64,000 nucleotides of DNA, from contig CAVBUH010000042.1 in NCBI GenBank assembly GCA_963598415.1, positions 1 to 64,000 on the forward strand, read 5' to 3'. The first letter of the stretch is position 1, and each line of letters starts with the position of its first letter. Under the pieces are notes generated by a model. The model made no database searches, had not been told where the DNA came from, and worked only from the letters and a program-made list of their open reading frames with translations. The position numbers were made by a program, and so were the translations under genes. This DNA comes from Colimorpha_A sp900556615 (GTDB taxonomy: Bacteria > Bacillota > Clostridia > Oscillospirales > CAG-272). Of the stretch, positions 42,638 to 50,012 are shown one piece after another.

Positions 42638-44032
42638 ATGAAAAAAGTATTATCCGCGATTCTCGTCTGTATGTTGCTGCTGTCGTGTCTGACGGTGTTT
42701 GCGTCTGCAGCAGAAAGCGATCTGCCTTTTGACCTCGTGCCGCCGGCATACGTTTCGGCAAAATGGGCGGAAGGCGGCGATTCACCCACGACCACAAACT
42801 TTTCGTACAGCCTGAGCAACCAAATGACGACGTTTTTCAAGAACAAGGAAACCGCGCATTTAGACGACACCATCGGGCAGTTTATGCAAAACATAGGCTG
42901 CGACGATATCTGGATGAACGTTCAGGTAGACTGGGCGGTCGACGACGTCAACGACAGCGTTTCCGGCTGGCATTACACGGAATACTGGGACGGGGACGAA
43001 TATTTCGGCCTTGGTAAAGACAGTGAAGGGAATTCGCGCTACAGCGAATGGGACATCGTTGAGGGGAATCTTAACAACGCGACCGAAACCGTTCAGGCAA
43101 TATGGATAACGCGCGCCGTTCCGAACGACGACCGCTGGAACGGCAACCCCGAAACGCATACTCCAGGCGTTAAAGACCAGTTGAGGCCGGAGCAGTACAC
43201 CTATGATGAAGAAAACGAGGAGCTTCATATAGACTATACGAAGCACACCGTGTATTTCCGCGCGCGCTTTGTCGTTACCGTCAGAAACGACGGCTCCCCC
43301 GACAGGCATTATTTCTCCGAATGGTCGAATATAACGTGCGTCGGTAAGGACGCGGAAGCGTTCAAGCCGCTTACGAAAGCCGACCTCGACGCGCCCGTTA
43401 TCACAAATCTTCGTATGACGGATAAGACTTTCAATGACAACCCGGTAGTCGCCTATACGCTCACCGTTCCCGAAAAACTTATGGAAAATACCTCGAAGGT
43501 CACGGCTAACGGTGGCGGTATCGTTATCGAGACCGAGGCGAGAGTCAAGGGCGATACCGAATGGACGCTTATGGGCAACAGCGACGGGATAATCAAATCC
43601 GGCGAAATGGAATGCGCTCTTTTAACTCTCGTCAGCAACGAGCGCCCGACCATCCCGAAGGATACCGTTATAGAGCTGCGCTGCAGATACCGCTGTGATC
43701 AGCCCGGACTCGACTACGTTTACTCTGATTATTCCAAGATCATCTCCTTCGGCACTGACGATATCAATCAGGGTGGAAGTCAGGGAACCGACGCGACGCC
43801 GGTTCCGAACGATCCGTCAAATCCCGAAAAGAAGGAATGCTGGTTCTGTCACTTCTGCCCGCAGCCGCTCGGACTGTGCATCTTCATTTGGATCGCTATT
43901 GTGGTAGTGGTTATTCTTGTAATCGTGATCATTATCGTGATTGCGACCAAAAAGAAGAAATGCCCCAATTGTAAGACCAAATGCAAAAAGAACGACAAAT
44001 GCTGCCCCAACTGCGGTCAGCAACTGAAATAA
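42638..44032 (+). CDS. secreted, membrane-anchored protein with internal zinc ribbon
   Basis: This 464-residue protein has a signal peptide (MKKVLSAILVCMLLLSCLTV), a large outer domain (about 30-395) of unknown, likely beta-sandwich fold, a strong membrane segment (about 415-437) and a short inner tail with zinc ribbon CPNCKTKCKKNDKCCPNCGQ. It would span the membrane with its bulk outside. The ATG at 42638 follows AAAGGAG. It is sandwiched between the two copies of the duplicated block. Confidence 0.6.
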   Translation: MKKVLSAILVCMLLLSCLTVFASAAESDLPFDLVPPAYVSAKWAEGGDSPTTTNFSYSLSNQMTTFFKNKETAHLDDTIGQFMQNIGCDDIWMNVQVDWAVDDVNDSVSGWHYTEYWDGDEYFGLGKDSEGNSRYSEWDIVEGNLNNATETVQAIWITRAVPNDDRWNGNPETHTPGVKDQLRPEQYTYDEENEELHIDYTKHTVYFRARFVVTVRNDGSPDRHYFSEWSNITCVGKDAEAFKPLTKADLDAPVITNLRMTDKTFNDNPVVAYTLTVPEKLMENTSKVTANGGGIVIETEARVKGDTEWTLMGNSDGIIKSGEMECALLTLVSNERPTIPKDTVIELRCRYRCDQPGLDYVYSDYSKIISFGTDDINQGGSQGTDATPVPNDPSNPEKKECWFCHFCPQPLGLCIFIWIAIVVVVILVIVIIIVIATKKKKCPNCKTKCKKNDKCCPNCGQQLK

Positions 44033-44035
44033 TAC

Positions 44036-44638
44036 GAAAGTGAGGAAATTACTATGGCATATTGCGGAAAATGCGGAACAAAAGTTGACGAGGGCGTAAA
44101 ATTCTGTCCCTCTTGCGGAAACCCGATGGAGGCTCCTGCCCCCGAACAGCAGGCACAGACTCAGCAGGCACAGCCTGCAGGCGATCAGAACGACTTCTCG
44201 ACAAAGATCGCAGCTCTGAACAACACTGCTGACACCACCGCTGATTTTGACAAAGCGGATATTGAACAGAACAAGGTCATGGGTATTTTGGCATACCTCT
44301 CCTGGCTCGTGCTGATCCCCATCTTTGCAGCACCGAAATCCAAGTTCGCAAGATTCCACGCCAACCAGGGCTTGGTACTGGCGATCACCGAGGTGGCTTG
44401 GTGGATCGTGACCGCCATCCTTAACGCCATCCTGTATGCGATCAGCTGGCGACTCGGCTCCCTCGTGGGAACCCTTCTCGGTCTCGTGAACCTTGTGTTC
44501 CTTGTGATGCTCGTCCTCGGCATCGTCAATGCCGCCAACGGACGTGCAAAAGAGCTTCCCGTGATTGGCAAGTTCAAGATCTTGAAGTAAGATAACATTC
44601 GGTGCTGACGGAACTACGACTATCGTTGACACCGATGG
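44036..44638 (+). repeat. 603-bp near-perfect direct repeat, copy 2
   Basis: Second copy of 41785-42387. It is joined at its right end to the truncated relative of lipoprotein C. Confidence 0.92.
44054..44590 (+). CDS. zinc-ribbon membrane protein, DUF4870-like (copy 2)
   Basis: Identical in protein sequence to 41803-42339 (178 residues: zinc ribbon, linker, DUF4870-type membrane domain). The lack of amino-acid change shows a very recent duplication or ongoing gene conversion. Both copies keep the same upstream GTGAGGAAATTACT ribosome region and are presumably expressed. Confidence 0.75.
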   Translation: MAYCGKCGTKVDEGVKFCPSCGNPMEAPAPEQQAQTQQAQPAGDQNDFSTKIAALNNTADTTADFDKADIEQNKVMGILAYLSWLVLIPIFAAPKSKFARFHANQGLVLAITEVAWWIVTAILNAILYAISWRLGSLVGTLLGLVNLVFLVMLVLGIVNAANGRAKELPVIGKFKILK

Positions 44639-45005
44639 TAACGTTGTAACTCAGAACGCAGACGGTACTTGGAAGGTAAAGGATGATCAAGGAGGACAGG
44701 CAGACGTCGGCAGTAAGTGGCCGGATAATGAATTCACGAAACTTATTCCGAAACCTAATTTTGAAGTAAGTTTGTCCTATGCCGAAGGAGATCGATGCGG
44801 AATCCAGTTTGCAAATTTAACTGCCGAAGATTTAAGAGCGTATGCAGAACAACTGAAGTCGGCTGGCTTCACCGTTGATGCTGAAACCACCGATGAAGAA
44901 CAATTTGGCACTTGGGTTTATACCTACTCCGCCAGCAATGCAAACGGTGTAGAAGTTGAACTTTCAGGTGTTGCGGGTTCGTCGAGTTTGATCATCAGTA
45001 AATAA
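44598..45005 (+). pseudogene. 5'-truncated copy of lipoprotein C
   Basis: An open frame from FGADGTTTIVDTDGNVVTQN runs through WPDNEFTKLIPKP, AYAEQLKSAGFTVDAE and VYTYSASNANG to a stop at 45003-45005. It aligns along its length with the last 135 residues of lipoprotein C, but the signal, lipobox and linker are missing. Its first 41 bases lie in the 603-bp repeat. It ends 6 bases before a decapitated HU gene. Confidence 0.65.
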
Positions 45006-45038
45006 AACCAAATTACAGCAATTGCCGAGGAAACCGGC

Positions 45039-45269
45039 ATGACAAAAAAGGATGTTGCAACTGTTGTGGATGCAGCCTTCGACAAGATCACCGCAGCTAT
45101 GGTGGCTGGTGACAAGGTTCAGATTATAGGCTTTGGTACATTTGAAACTCGCGAGCGTGGTGAGCGCACCGGCAAGAATCCGCGCACCGGCGAAACTGTT
45201 ACCATCGAAGCTTGCAAAGCTCCTGCGTTCAAAGCGGGTAAAGCTCTCAAGAATGCGGTAAGTAAATAA
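45039..45269 (+). CDS. HU-family DNA-binding protein, 5'-truncated
   Basis: The frame is open from AAC at 45006 (NQITAIAEETGMTKKDVATV) and ends KAGKALKNAVSK, the standard HU sequence with arm QIIGFGTFETRERGERTGKN. Normal HU starts with about four residues before this point, but the expected ATG is absent: a stop codon of the truncated lipoprotein gene (45003-45005) is in its place. Translation could only begin at ATG 45039, losing helix 1 (76 residues), or at ATT 45012. It is probably inactive or altered; HU would normally bend DNA. Confidence 0.7.
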   Translation: MTKKDVATVVDAAFDKITAAMVAGDKVQIIGFGTFETRERGERTGKNPRTGETVTIEACKAPAFKAGKALKNAVSK

Positions 45270-45302
45270 TATCAGAATTAGCTTTCACATAGGAGAATCT
45301 GT

Positions 45303-46268
45303 ATGGCAGACAAGAACAGACCGCTACACATACTGAAATACCTGTGGGATCACACCGATGAGGAACATCCCGCAATCATAACAGACATCCTTGCACATCT
45401 CGAAGGTTGCGGTATCCGCACCAACCGAAAAACGGTTGCCTCGGATCTTGCGGATCTCCAGGATAGCGGATTTGACATTGTCTGCAATAAGAGCCGACAG
45501 AACCAATACTTCATCGGCAGCAGATCGCTCGAACTTGCCGAGCTGAAAATGATCGTGGATGCGATCCAGGCGGCAAAGTTTATCTCAGAGAGCAAGAGTC
45601 TGACTCTTATTGAAAAGGTTTCTTCCTTGGCAAGCCCACACCAGGCAGAGCAGCTCAAGCGACGTCTGTATGTTGAAGGTAAGGCTAAGACAACGAATGA
45701 AACAGTCAATTATACGGTTGATCTGCTGCAGTCTGCGATCCAATCGCAAAAGGCGGTAGAATTTCAATACATAGAGTACACACCGAGGAAAGAAAAGGTT
45801 TTGAAGTACGATGGATACACCTATCGCTTCTCTCCGTATGACCTCGTGTGGAATAATGACAGCTACTATGTTTTTGGCTGGATAGAAAAGTATAAGAAGG
45901 TCATCAAGTTCCGTGTCGACAGAATGCATCGCCCGAAGTTCTCGGAGGTCGAGTACCATCCAAGACCGAACGATTATGACATTCAAGAATACTGCGAACA
46001 GGTCTTCATGATGTACGACGGTACTCGGAGCATCGTCAAGCTGAAATGCGATAACAGCTTCATGAAGACGATTGTAGACCGTTTCGGTGAAGACGTGGAA
46101 ACACACCTGCTCGACGATAAATCCTTTATGGTGACCGCAGAAATCGCTGTTGGCCCACCGTTCTTTTCGTGGGTGTTCAATTACTGCGGAAAGATACAGG
46201 TCATCGAGCCACAAAGTGTGAAAGAAGAGTATTTGAATCGAGTAAAAGAAGCATACAACAACATCTGA
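45303..46268 (+). CDS. WYL-domain transcription regulator
   Basis: This 321-residue protein has an N-terminal winged helix (about residues 5-60: IRTNRKTVASDLADLQDSGF) and a WYL domain (about 140-225: VEFQYIEYTPRKEKVLKYDG, then YDLVWNNDSYYVFGW and KFRVDRM) plus a WCX C-terminal extension. WYL domains bind ligands such as single-stranded DNA or nucleotides and control defence and DNA-repair genes. GGAGA precedes the ATG. A strong terminator follows, so it is a stand-alone regulator. Confidence 0.85.
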   Translation: MADKNRPLHILKYLWDHTDEEHPAIITDILAHLEGCGIRTNRKTVASDLADLQDSGFDIVCNKSRQNQYFIGSRSLELAELKMIVDAIQAAKFISESKSLTLIEKVSSLASPHQAEQLKRRLYVEGKAKTTNETVNYTVDLLQSAIQSQKAVEFQYIEYTPRKEKVLKYDGYTYRFSPYDLVWNNDSYYVFGWIEKYKKVIKFRVDRMHRPKFSEVEYHPRPNDYDIQEYCEQVFMMYDGTRSIVKLKCDNSFMKTIVDRFGEDVETHLLDDKSFMVTAEIAVGPPFFSWVFNYCGKIQVIEPQSVKEEYLNRVKEAYNNI

Positions 46269-46272
46269 TGAA

Positions 46273-46304
46273 AAAGGTGGGCGCAAATACGCCCACCTTT
46301 TTTT
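46273..46304 (+). terminator. intrinsic terminator after the WYL gene
   Basis: GGTGGGCG (46276-46283) pairs with CGCCCACC (46290-46297) with flanking A/T pairs, followed by seven T. Confidence 0.9.
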
Positions 46305-46321
46305 GACTTTTCAAAAACCTC

Positions 46322-46379
46322 TTGCGTTCGAACTAATGTTCGTGTATAATATGGTTACAGTGTTCAGTAAACACTGAAC
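46322..46379 (+). promoter_or_regulatory. immR-immA promoter with LexA-like box and repressor palindrome
   Basis: TTGCGT (46322-46327) and TATAAT (46345-46350) are 17 bases apart. The spacer holds CGAACTAATGTTCG (46329-46342), a perfect palindrome close to the Firmicutes LexA box (CGAAC-N4-GTTCG). Downstream, GTTCAGT (46362-46368)/ACTGAAC (46373-46379) is a second palindrome, also found after immA. So both LexA and the XRE repressor could control this promoter. Confidence 0.7.
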
Positions 46380-46402
46380 GCGAATGAGAAAGGGGTGTTT
46401 CC

Positions 46403-46798
46403 GTGAATATCAATCACACATTTGGAACATTCATAAAAGAGAAAAGAAAAGAGAGATGCGTCTCTCTGCGAAAATTTGCTGAACAAGTTGGAATATCTCC
46501 GGTGTATCTTTCTAACCTTGAAAACGACCGTATGCCCGCCCCGAAAGACGATGTCGTCTCAAGCATAGCAAGACAGCTCCATCTCAATGAAGCAGATACC
46601 GCGATGCTTTACGACCTTGCGGCGAAAGCTAAAAACAGCACCGTGGTGTCACAAGATCTGCCGGATTACATAATGGAAAGAGACATTGTCCGAATCGCAC
46701 TCAGAACGGCGAAGGACGTTGACGCAACTGACGAGGAATGGCAAGAGTTTATAGCCAGCCTCGAGGCGCGTAGGAGGAAGAAACAGGAGGGCGAATAA
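46403..46798 (+). CDS. ImmR-like XRE repressor
   Basis: This 131-residue repressor starts with GTG after AAGGGGTG. Its N-terminal helix-turn-helix (FGTFIKEKRKERCVSLRKFA, then EQVGISPVYLSNLEN) is typical of element repressors, and the C-terminal region is acidic and helical. It overlaps the metalloprotease gene by one base (TAATG). In ICEBs1 the ImmA protease destroys ImmR on DNA damage or cell contact and derepresses excision. The same gene order here suggests that switch. Its operator is probably GTTCAGT-N4-ACTGAAC. Confidence 0.8.
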   Translation: MNINHTFGTFIKEKRKERCVSLRKFAEQVGISPVYLSNLENDRMPAPKDDVVSSIARQLHLNEADTAMLYDLAAKAKNSTVVSQDLPDYIMERDIVRIALRTAKDVDATDEEWQEFIASLEARRRKKQEGE

Positions 46799-47406
46799 TG
46801 ATCGAAATCAAATACTTGCGACCGGAGCTCCTCGAAGCAATCGCAAGGAACACTTTGAAAAAGTATGACGAGAGTCTTGTCAGCGGTTATGATGCCAAGG
46901 AGGTTCCCATCGAGGAAATTATCGAAAGCATGGGTCTCTCATTGGAATATCAGTACATCCGCAACAACGGACGCATCCTGGGCGAAACCGTCTTTGATGA
47001 TGCCTATGTCCCAATCTACAATATGGATGAAAAGCGATATGAGCTCATCTTTGTTGAGCGTGGGACGATCATTCTTGATGCGAGCCTTCTGCGATGCAGA
47101 ACACGTGGAAGACATCGCTTCACGGCAGCTCACGAGCTTGCACACTGGCTTATTCACCAAGAATTGTATTCGGGTACCGGTGATGCGGCAGCGATGCTGA
47201 AAAGCCTCAGTAAAAGCTCAGAGGCTGATCGGAGAATAGAACTTCAGGCAGACATGCTTGCAAGTGCTTTGCTTCTTCCTATCAGCCAAGTCAAAAAAGC
47301 GTTTTATCGGACTTCGGGCGAAGACCGAGTATCACGGTTGGCGGCACAATTTGGTGTTTCCAATCAGGCGATGGAAATCAGACTGCGCAACCACCATCTG
47401 ATATAA
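46798..47406 (+). CDS. ImmA/IrrE-type metalloprotease
   Basis: This 202-residue metalloprotease has the zinc motif HELAH in FTAAHELAHWLIHQE (about residues 105-119) and a downstream Glu-rich helix (IELQADMLASALLLP, about 146-160) giving the third ligand. It is translationally coupled to the ImmR-like gene. By analogy it cleaves that repressor when the host signals stress, releasing the element's genes. An AGCCG/CGGCT terminator follows at once. Confidence 0.85.
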   Translation: MIEIKYLRPELLEAIARNTLKKYDESLVSGYDAKEVPIEEIIESMGLSLEYQYIRNNGRILGETVFDDAYVPIYNMDEKRYELIFVERGTIILDASLLRCRTRGRHRFTAAHELAHWLIHQELYSGTGDAAAMLKSLSKSSEADRRIELQADMLASALLLPISQVKKAFYRTSGEDRVSRLAAQFGVSNQAMEIRLRNHHLI

Positions 47407-47428
47407 AGCCGATAAAACGGCTTTTTTT
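47407..47428 (+). terminator. intrinsic terminator after immA
   Basis: AGCCG (47407-47411) pairs with CGGCT (47418-47422), followed by a T run to 47428. Confidence 0.75.
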
Positions 47429-47437
47429 ACCCATAGT

Positions 47438-47455
47438 GTTCAGTATTTACTGAAC
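47438..47455. promoter_or_regulatory. second copy of the ImmR-type operator
   Basis: GTTCAGT (47438-47444) and ACTGAAC (47449-47455) with a 4-base centre repeat the palindrome of the immR promoter. It lies upstream of the next transcription unit, whose extended -10 TGGTATAAT ends at 47555, so the same repressor may control it. Confidence 0.65.
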
Positions 47456-47696
47456 AAAAAACGGTGCCCGACTCATTATACCACCGCAATCAAGAAAATT
47501 TTGTCAAGAACGGTACAGAATATTACAAAATTCTGCGTGGGGCTTTTGGTATAATAGTGTCGAGGAAATGACTGAACCGTAAGATAACAATCACTTCCTA
47601 TCAGAAAAGATCACTTTCATTTATCAAAACAGGAAGGAGTTTATCAATAAGGGTCGAGAAGTTTTTCTCAAATTCAAAATAAAGGAAGTGATCGGT

Positions 47697-47915
47697 ATGA
47701 TTTTTATTCAGCAAGTATATGAGGATGTTGACATGAAAAGCGATTGTGTCAGATGTCCTTCTTGCAAACGTGGTAGGCTCTGCGATAAGCCTATGGGAGA
47801 CATAGCAACGGTGATCGCGCTAAAGACCGATCACCAAGAAAAGACAGGCAGTAAGATTATACTGAAATGTCCCAAATGCTCCCAAAAGTTCCTCATTCAC
47901 TTTTCAAAAGAGTGA
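47697..47915 (+). CDS. small four-cysteine zinc-binding protein
   Basis: This 72-residue protein has CPSCKRGRLC (about residues 20-29) and CPKC (about 60-63), a rubredoxin-like knuckle pair. AAAGGAA sits 9 bases before ATG 47697 (GTG 47688 is in frame but too close). Similar small Cys-rich proteins occur before the sigma-like gene in Clostridia conjugative elements. Role unknown. Confidence 0.6.
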   Translation: MIFIQQVYEDVDMKSDCVRCPSCKRGRLCDKPMGDIATVIALKTDHQEKTGSKIILKCPKCSQKFLIHFSKE

Positions 47916-47959
47916 GCAAATAAAATTGAATAGCTATTATTAACTATTAATACGTTTCG

Positions 47960-48112
47960 TACATAGCATTCCATCCGCCGGACACGCTGGTCTCTGATCA
48001 GTAAAGCAAGCCGGAAAAGAGCTTATATCCACCCGTAAGGGTGAGAACACTGACCATCGAGATAGGGCATGACAAACAGCTTTTTAGGTTGTTGTTGTCA
48101 TGCCCATTTTTT
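47960..48112 (+). ncRNA. candidate structured leader RNA ending in a terminator
   Basis: No ORF is credible. Possible helices: CCGG near 47975 with CCGG near 48012; TGGTC near 47988 with GACCA near 48053; a CACCC/GGGTG hairpin with GTAA loop near 48037-48050; and the terminator stem GGGCATGACAA (48065-48075)/TTGTCATGCCC (48095-48105) followed by TTTTTT. This arrangement before a sigma-like gene suggests a cis-acting switch or a small RNA. Confidence 0.5.
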
Positions 48113-48117
48113 ATTGC

Positions 48118-48151
48118 ATCCTTTCTGCCTAAAAAGCAGAAAGGATTTTTT
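48118..48151 (+). terminator. second intrinsic terminator before the sigma-like gene
   Basis: ATCCTTTCTGC (48118-48128) pairs with GCAGAAAGGAT (48136-48146), then five T. Two strong terminators in a row lie between the zinc protein and the sigma-like gene. Confidence 0.85.
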
Positions 48152-48189
48152 ATGTTTAGGAGTTGGCTTTGCTACATAGCTAAGTACCC

Positions 48190-48246
48190 GTGATCTCCGA
48201 TTTTTGAACTCGAACCAATCAAATTCAAAAATCTAAAGGAGATCAC
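48190..48246 (+). promoter_or_regulatory. hairpin that hides the sigma-like gene's Shine-Dalgarno
   Basis: GTGATCTCC (48190-48198) pairs with GGAGATCAC (48238-48246) and GATTTTTGAA (48199-48208) with TTCAAAAATC (48224-48233), leaving a TAAA bulge and a 15-base loop. The GGAG in the 3' arm is the ribosome site for ATG 48251. A 19-bp helix would block translation unless opened. Confidence 0.8.
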
Positions 48247-48250
48247 AATA

Positions 48251-48808
48251 ATGATTAAAGTTTTTTATATCGAAGATAACAATGGACAATACGTTTCCGC
48301 AGACGGAAGCAAGAGATGGACACGCCTCACCGGACAGGCTCTGTATGACTTTTTACAGACCGAGAGAGGTAAGAAGACCTATTTTTTTGTCGACACCGAT
48401 GACAATGGTGTTGCAATTGGCGTAGAGATCACGGACAAAGAACAGCAGATTGCATTTGAGACAGACAAGCGCCGTCGCCGCTATGTATCGGAGTCGCAAA
48501 AAGAATCGGGATACATAATGGTATCCTTTGATTACGTTGAGACGGAAGACGGGACAAGCACCGGCGATGAGGTTATTCCAAATGATGATGACAGCATTGA
48601 AGATGATGTGCTTCGTCAGTTGGATATTGAAACACTTCGCAGAGCACTCGATACCCTTACGGAAGACGAGTATGCGTTGATCTGTGCATTGTATCTGCAA
48701 GATAAGCCAATGACAGAAAGAGAGTTTTCGCGGAAAACAGGCATTCCACAAAAGACTCTCAACGACCGCAAAGCAAGAATTTTGAAAAAACTTAAATCTT
48801 TTTTCTAA
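48251..48808 (+). CDS. sigma-70 region-4-like regulator
   Basis: This 185-residue protein ends in a region-4-type helix-turn-helix (LTEDEYALICALYLQDKPMT, then EREFSRKTGIPQKTLNDRKARILKKLK). The N-terminal half has a charged alpha/beta region without region 2, so it is a sigma-like activator similar to Orf7 of Tn916 rather than a full sigma factor. It probably drives excision or transfer genes. Its ribosome site lies in a long hairpin, so expression is likely limited at translation. Confidence 0.75.
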   Translation: MIKVFYIEDNNGQYVSADGSKRWTRLTGQALYDFLQTERGKKTYFFVDTDDNGVAIGVEITDKEQQIAFETDKRRRRYVSESQKESGYIMVSFDYVETEDGTSTGDEVIPNDDDSIEDDVLRQLDIETLRRALDTLTEDEYALICALYLQDKPMTEREFSRKTGIPQKTLNDRKARILKKLKSFF

Positions 48809-48843
48809 AAACATCCGCTCAAATCGAAAAAAATTGCCCAATA

Positions 48844-49216
48844 AAGGATGAGAGGACAAAACAGCTCCTCTCGTGATCCTTGACAAAATTAAATATACCT
48901 GCAACAGATACATTGCCGTTATTGTCAGGTGATAGCGACAAGCGACATTCCCAAGGCACTGCTCCTTTTCGAAGGAGCTGTGCTCGTTGGGAAAATTCTC
49001 GGACGGCTTCCGAGAAGAGCGAAGACAAGTAACGGTTACAATGATACTTCCGTAGCGAAAGCGCGGCTTCCGGAGTACCCGGGGGTGGTGAGAGTCCAAT
49101 GAGAAAGATCAGCCATCTTTCGTCTGTTGTCTGCCTATGCCGAGGGGTTAAGAACGAATACGGCACATAATTAACGCAAAACGAATTTGGGATCGGTGCC
49201 AACACCGCCGATCCCT
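48844..49216 (+). ncRNA. candidate multi-hairpin RNA between sigma-like and mazF genes
   Basis: There is no ORF in 435 bases. Stems: 48844-48856 with 48866-48881 (AAGGAT..GAGAGGA); a long hairpin 48948-48993 with nested TTCCCAA/TTGGGAA, GGCAC/GTGCT and GCTCCTT/AAGGAGC around TTCG; 48996-49003/49009-49016 (TTCTCGGA/TCCGAGAA); 49103-49109/49115-49121 (GAAAGAT/ATCTTTC); TGCCG 49138-49142 with CGGCA 49161-49165; and GGGATCGG 49189-49196 with CCGATCCC 49208-49215. The density of stems is far above chance and suggests a structured RNA. Confidence 0.5.
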
Positions 49217-49243
49217 CTTACATAACACGAAGGAGGTATCGCC

Positions 49244-49585
49244 ATGATTAAACGAGGCGACGTGTACTATGCAGACCTTGATCCTGTTATCGGTTCTGAA
49301 CAAAAAGGACACAGGCCCATAATTGTGATTCAGAACGATATTGGTAATCTGTATAGCCCCACGACCATTGCTGCTATGGTAACAAGCAGTCAGAAGAAGA
49401 AACTACCTACCCATGTACATGTCAAAGACGAAAGCTCGGGCTTGTCCGATGATTCCATCGTAATGCTCGAGCAGATCAGAACCATTGATAAGCAAAGGCT
49501 TTGTTCGATGATCGGACACGTGAGCGACAAAACAATGGCGCTGATCGAGGACGCAGCCCTTTGTAGTCTCGGAATCGTAAGGTAA
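49244..49585 (+). CDS. MazF/PemK-family endoribonuclease toxin
   Basis: This 113-residue toxin is of the MazF/PemK fold, an mRNA-cutting endoribonuclease. It has the family opening KRGDVYYADLDPVIGSEQKG, RPIIVIQND (about residues 25-33) and the Thr/Ser patch PTTIAAMVTSS (about 38-48), and ends with the usual LIEDAALCSLGIVR. AAGGAGG precedes the ATG. No MazE-type antitoxin precedes it: the 435 upstream bases are non-coding and structured. The antitoxin may be elsewhere, or control may be by RNA. Confidence 0.88.
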   Translation: MIKRGDVYYADLDPVIGSEQKGHRPIIVIQNDIGNLYSPTTIAAMVTSSQKKKLPTHVHVKDESSGLSDDSIVMLEQIRTIDKQRLCSMIGHVSDKTMALIEDAALCSLGIVR

Positions 49586-49602
49586 CCAGGGAGGATAACA
49601 AA

Positions 49603-49977
49603 ATGTACTATAAAAACAAGACGCATCAGAGAATCTTCGAAGAGCAGGTCAACGGCAATCCTTGTAAATGCCCCAATGAATACCTTGCAGCTCTTTATTT
49701 GCTTACTGCCGACCGAGATCTGTGGAGGGCAGCCAAGTATGAGATCGAACGAAAAGTGATCGACTTTTCCAAGATCCGTCCCAAGGAATACACCACAAAC
49801 AACTATACCGTGTTCATCGTTGCCAAGGATATCTACCACGGCGAGACGCACATCACACTCAAAGATATCTGTGATCGATATCTTGTACCCGACAAGCTGT
49901 TTGATCTGTTCCTAACAGCAATTCATATCTGCCGATTAGGGTACACCTACACCGGCATCGAAAAAGTGTTCAACTGA
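49603..49977 (+). CDS. unknown protein, possibly DUF6075
   Basis: This 124-residue soluble protein begins MYYKNKTHQRIFEEQVNG and has many aromatic and charged residues. It resembles the DUF6075-type proteins frequent in Clostridia conjugative elements, a tentative match from memory of the N-terminal YKNxxHxxxFE pattern. It lies 17 bases after mazF and 35 before the excisionase, so it is probably in one unit with them. Confidence 0.5.
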   Translation: MYYKNKTHQRIFEEQVNGNPCKCPNEYLAALYLLTADRDLWRAAKYEIERKVIDFSKIRPKEYTTNNYTVFIVAKDIYHGETHITLKDICDRYLVPDKLFDLFLTAIHICRLGYTYTGIEKVFN

Positions 49978-50012
49978 GTTGGACACATACATAGCGAAAA
50001 GGAGGAAATCGC

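Noticed and set aside
43817..44632. Minus-strand ORFs opposite the DUF4870-like copies (also 41470-42381)
   Set aside because: They appear twice only because the underlying 603-bp block is duplicated, and they have no start signals.
48844..49585. Type III toxin-antitoxin (ToxIN) with RNA repeats
   Set aside because: The toxin is a clear MazF, and the upstream RNA has no tandem repeats of the kind found in ToxI.
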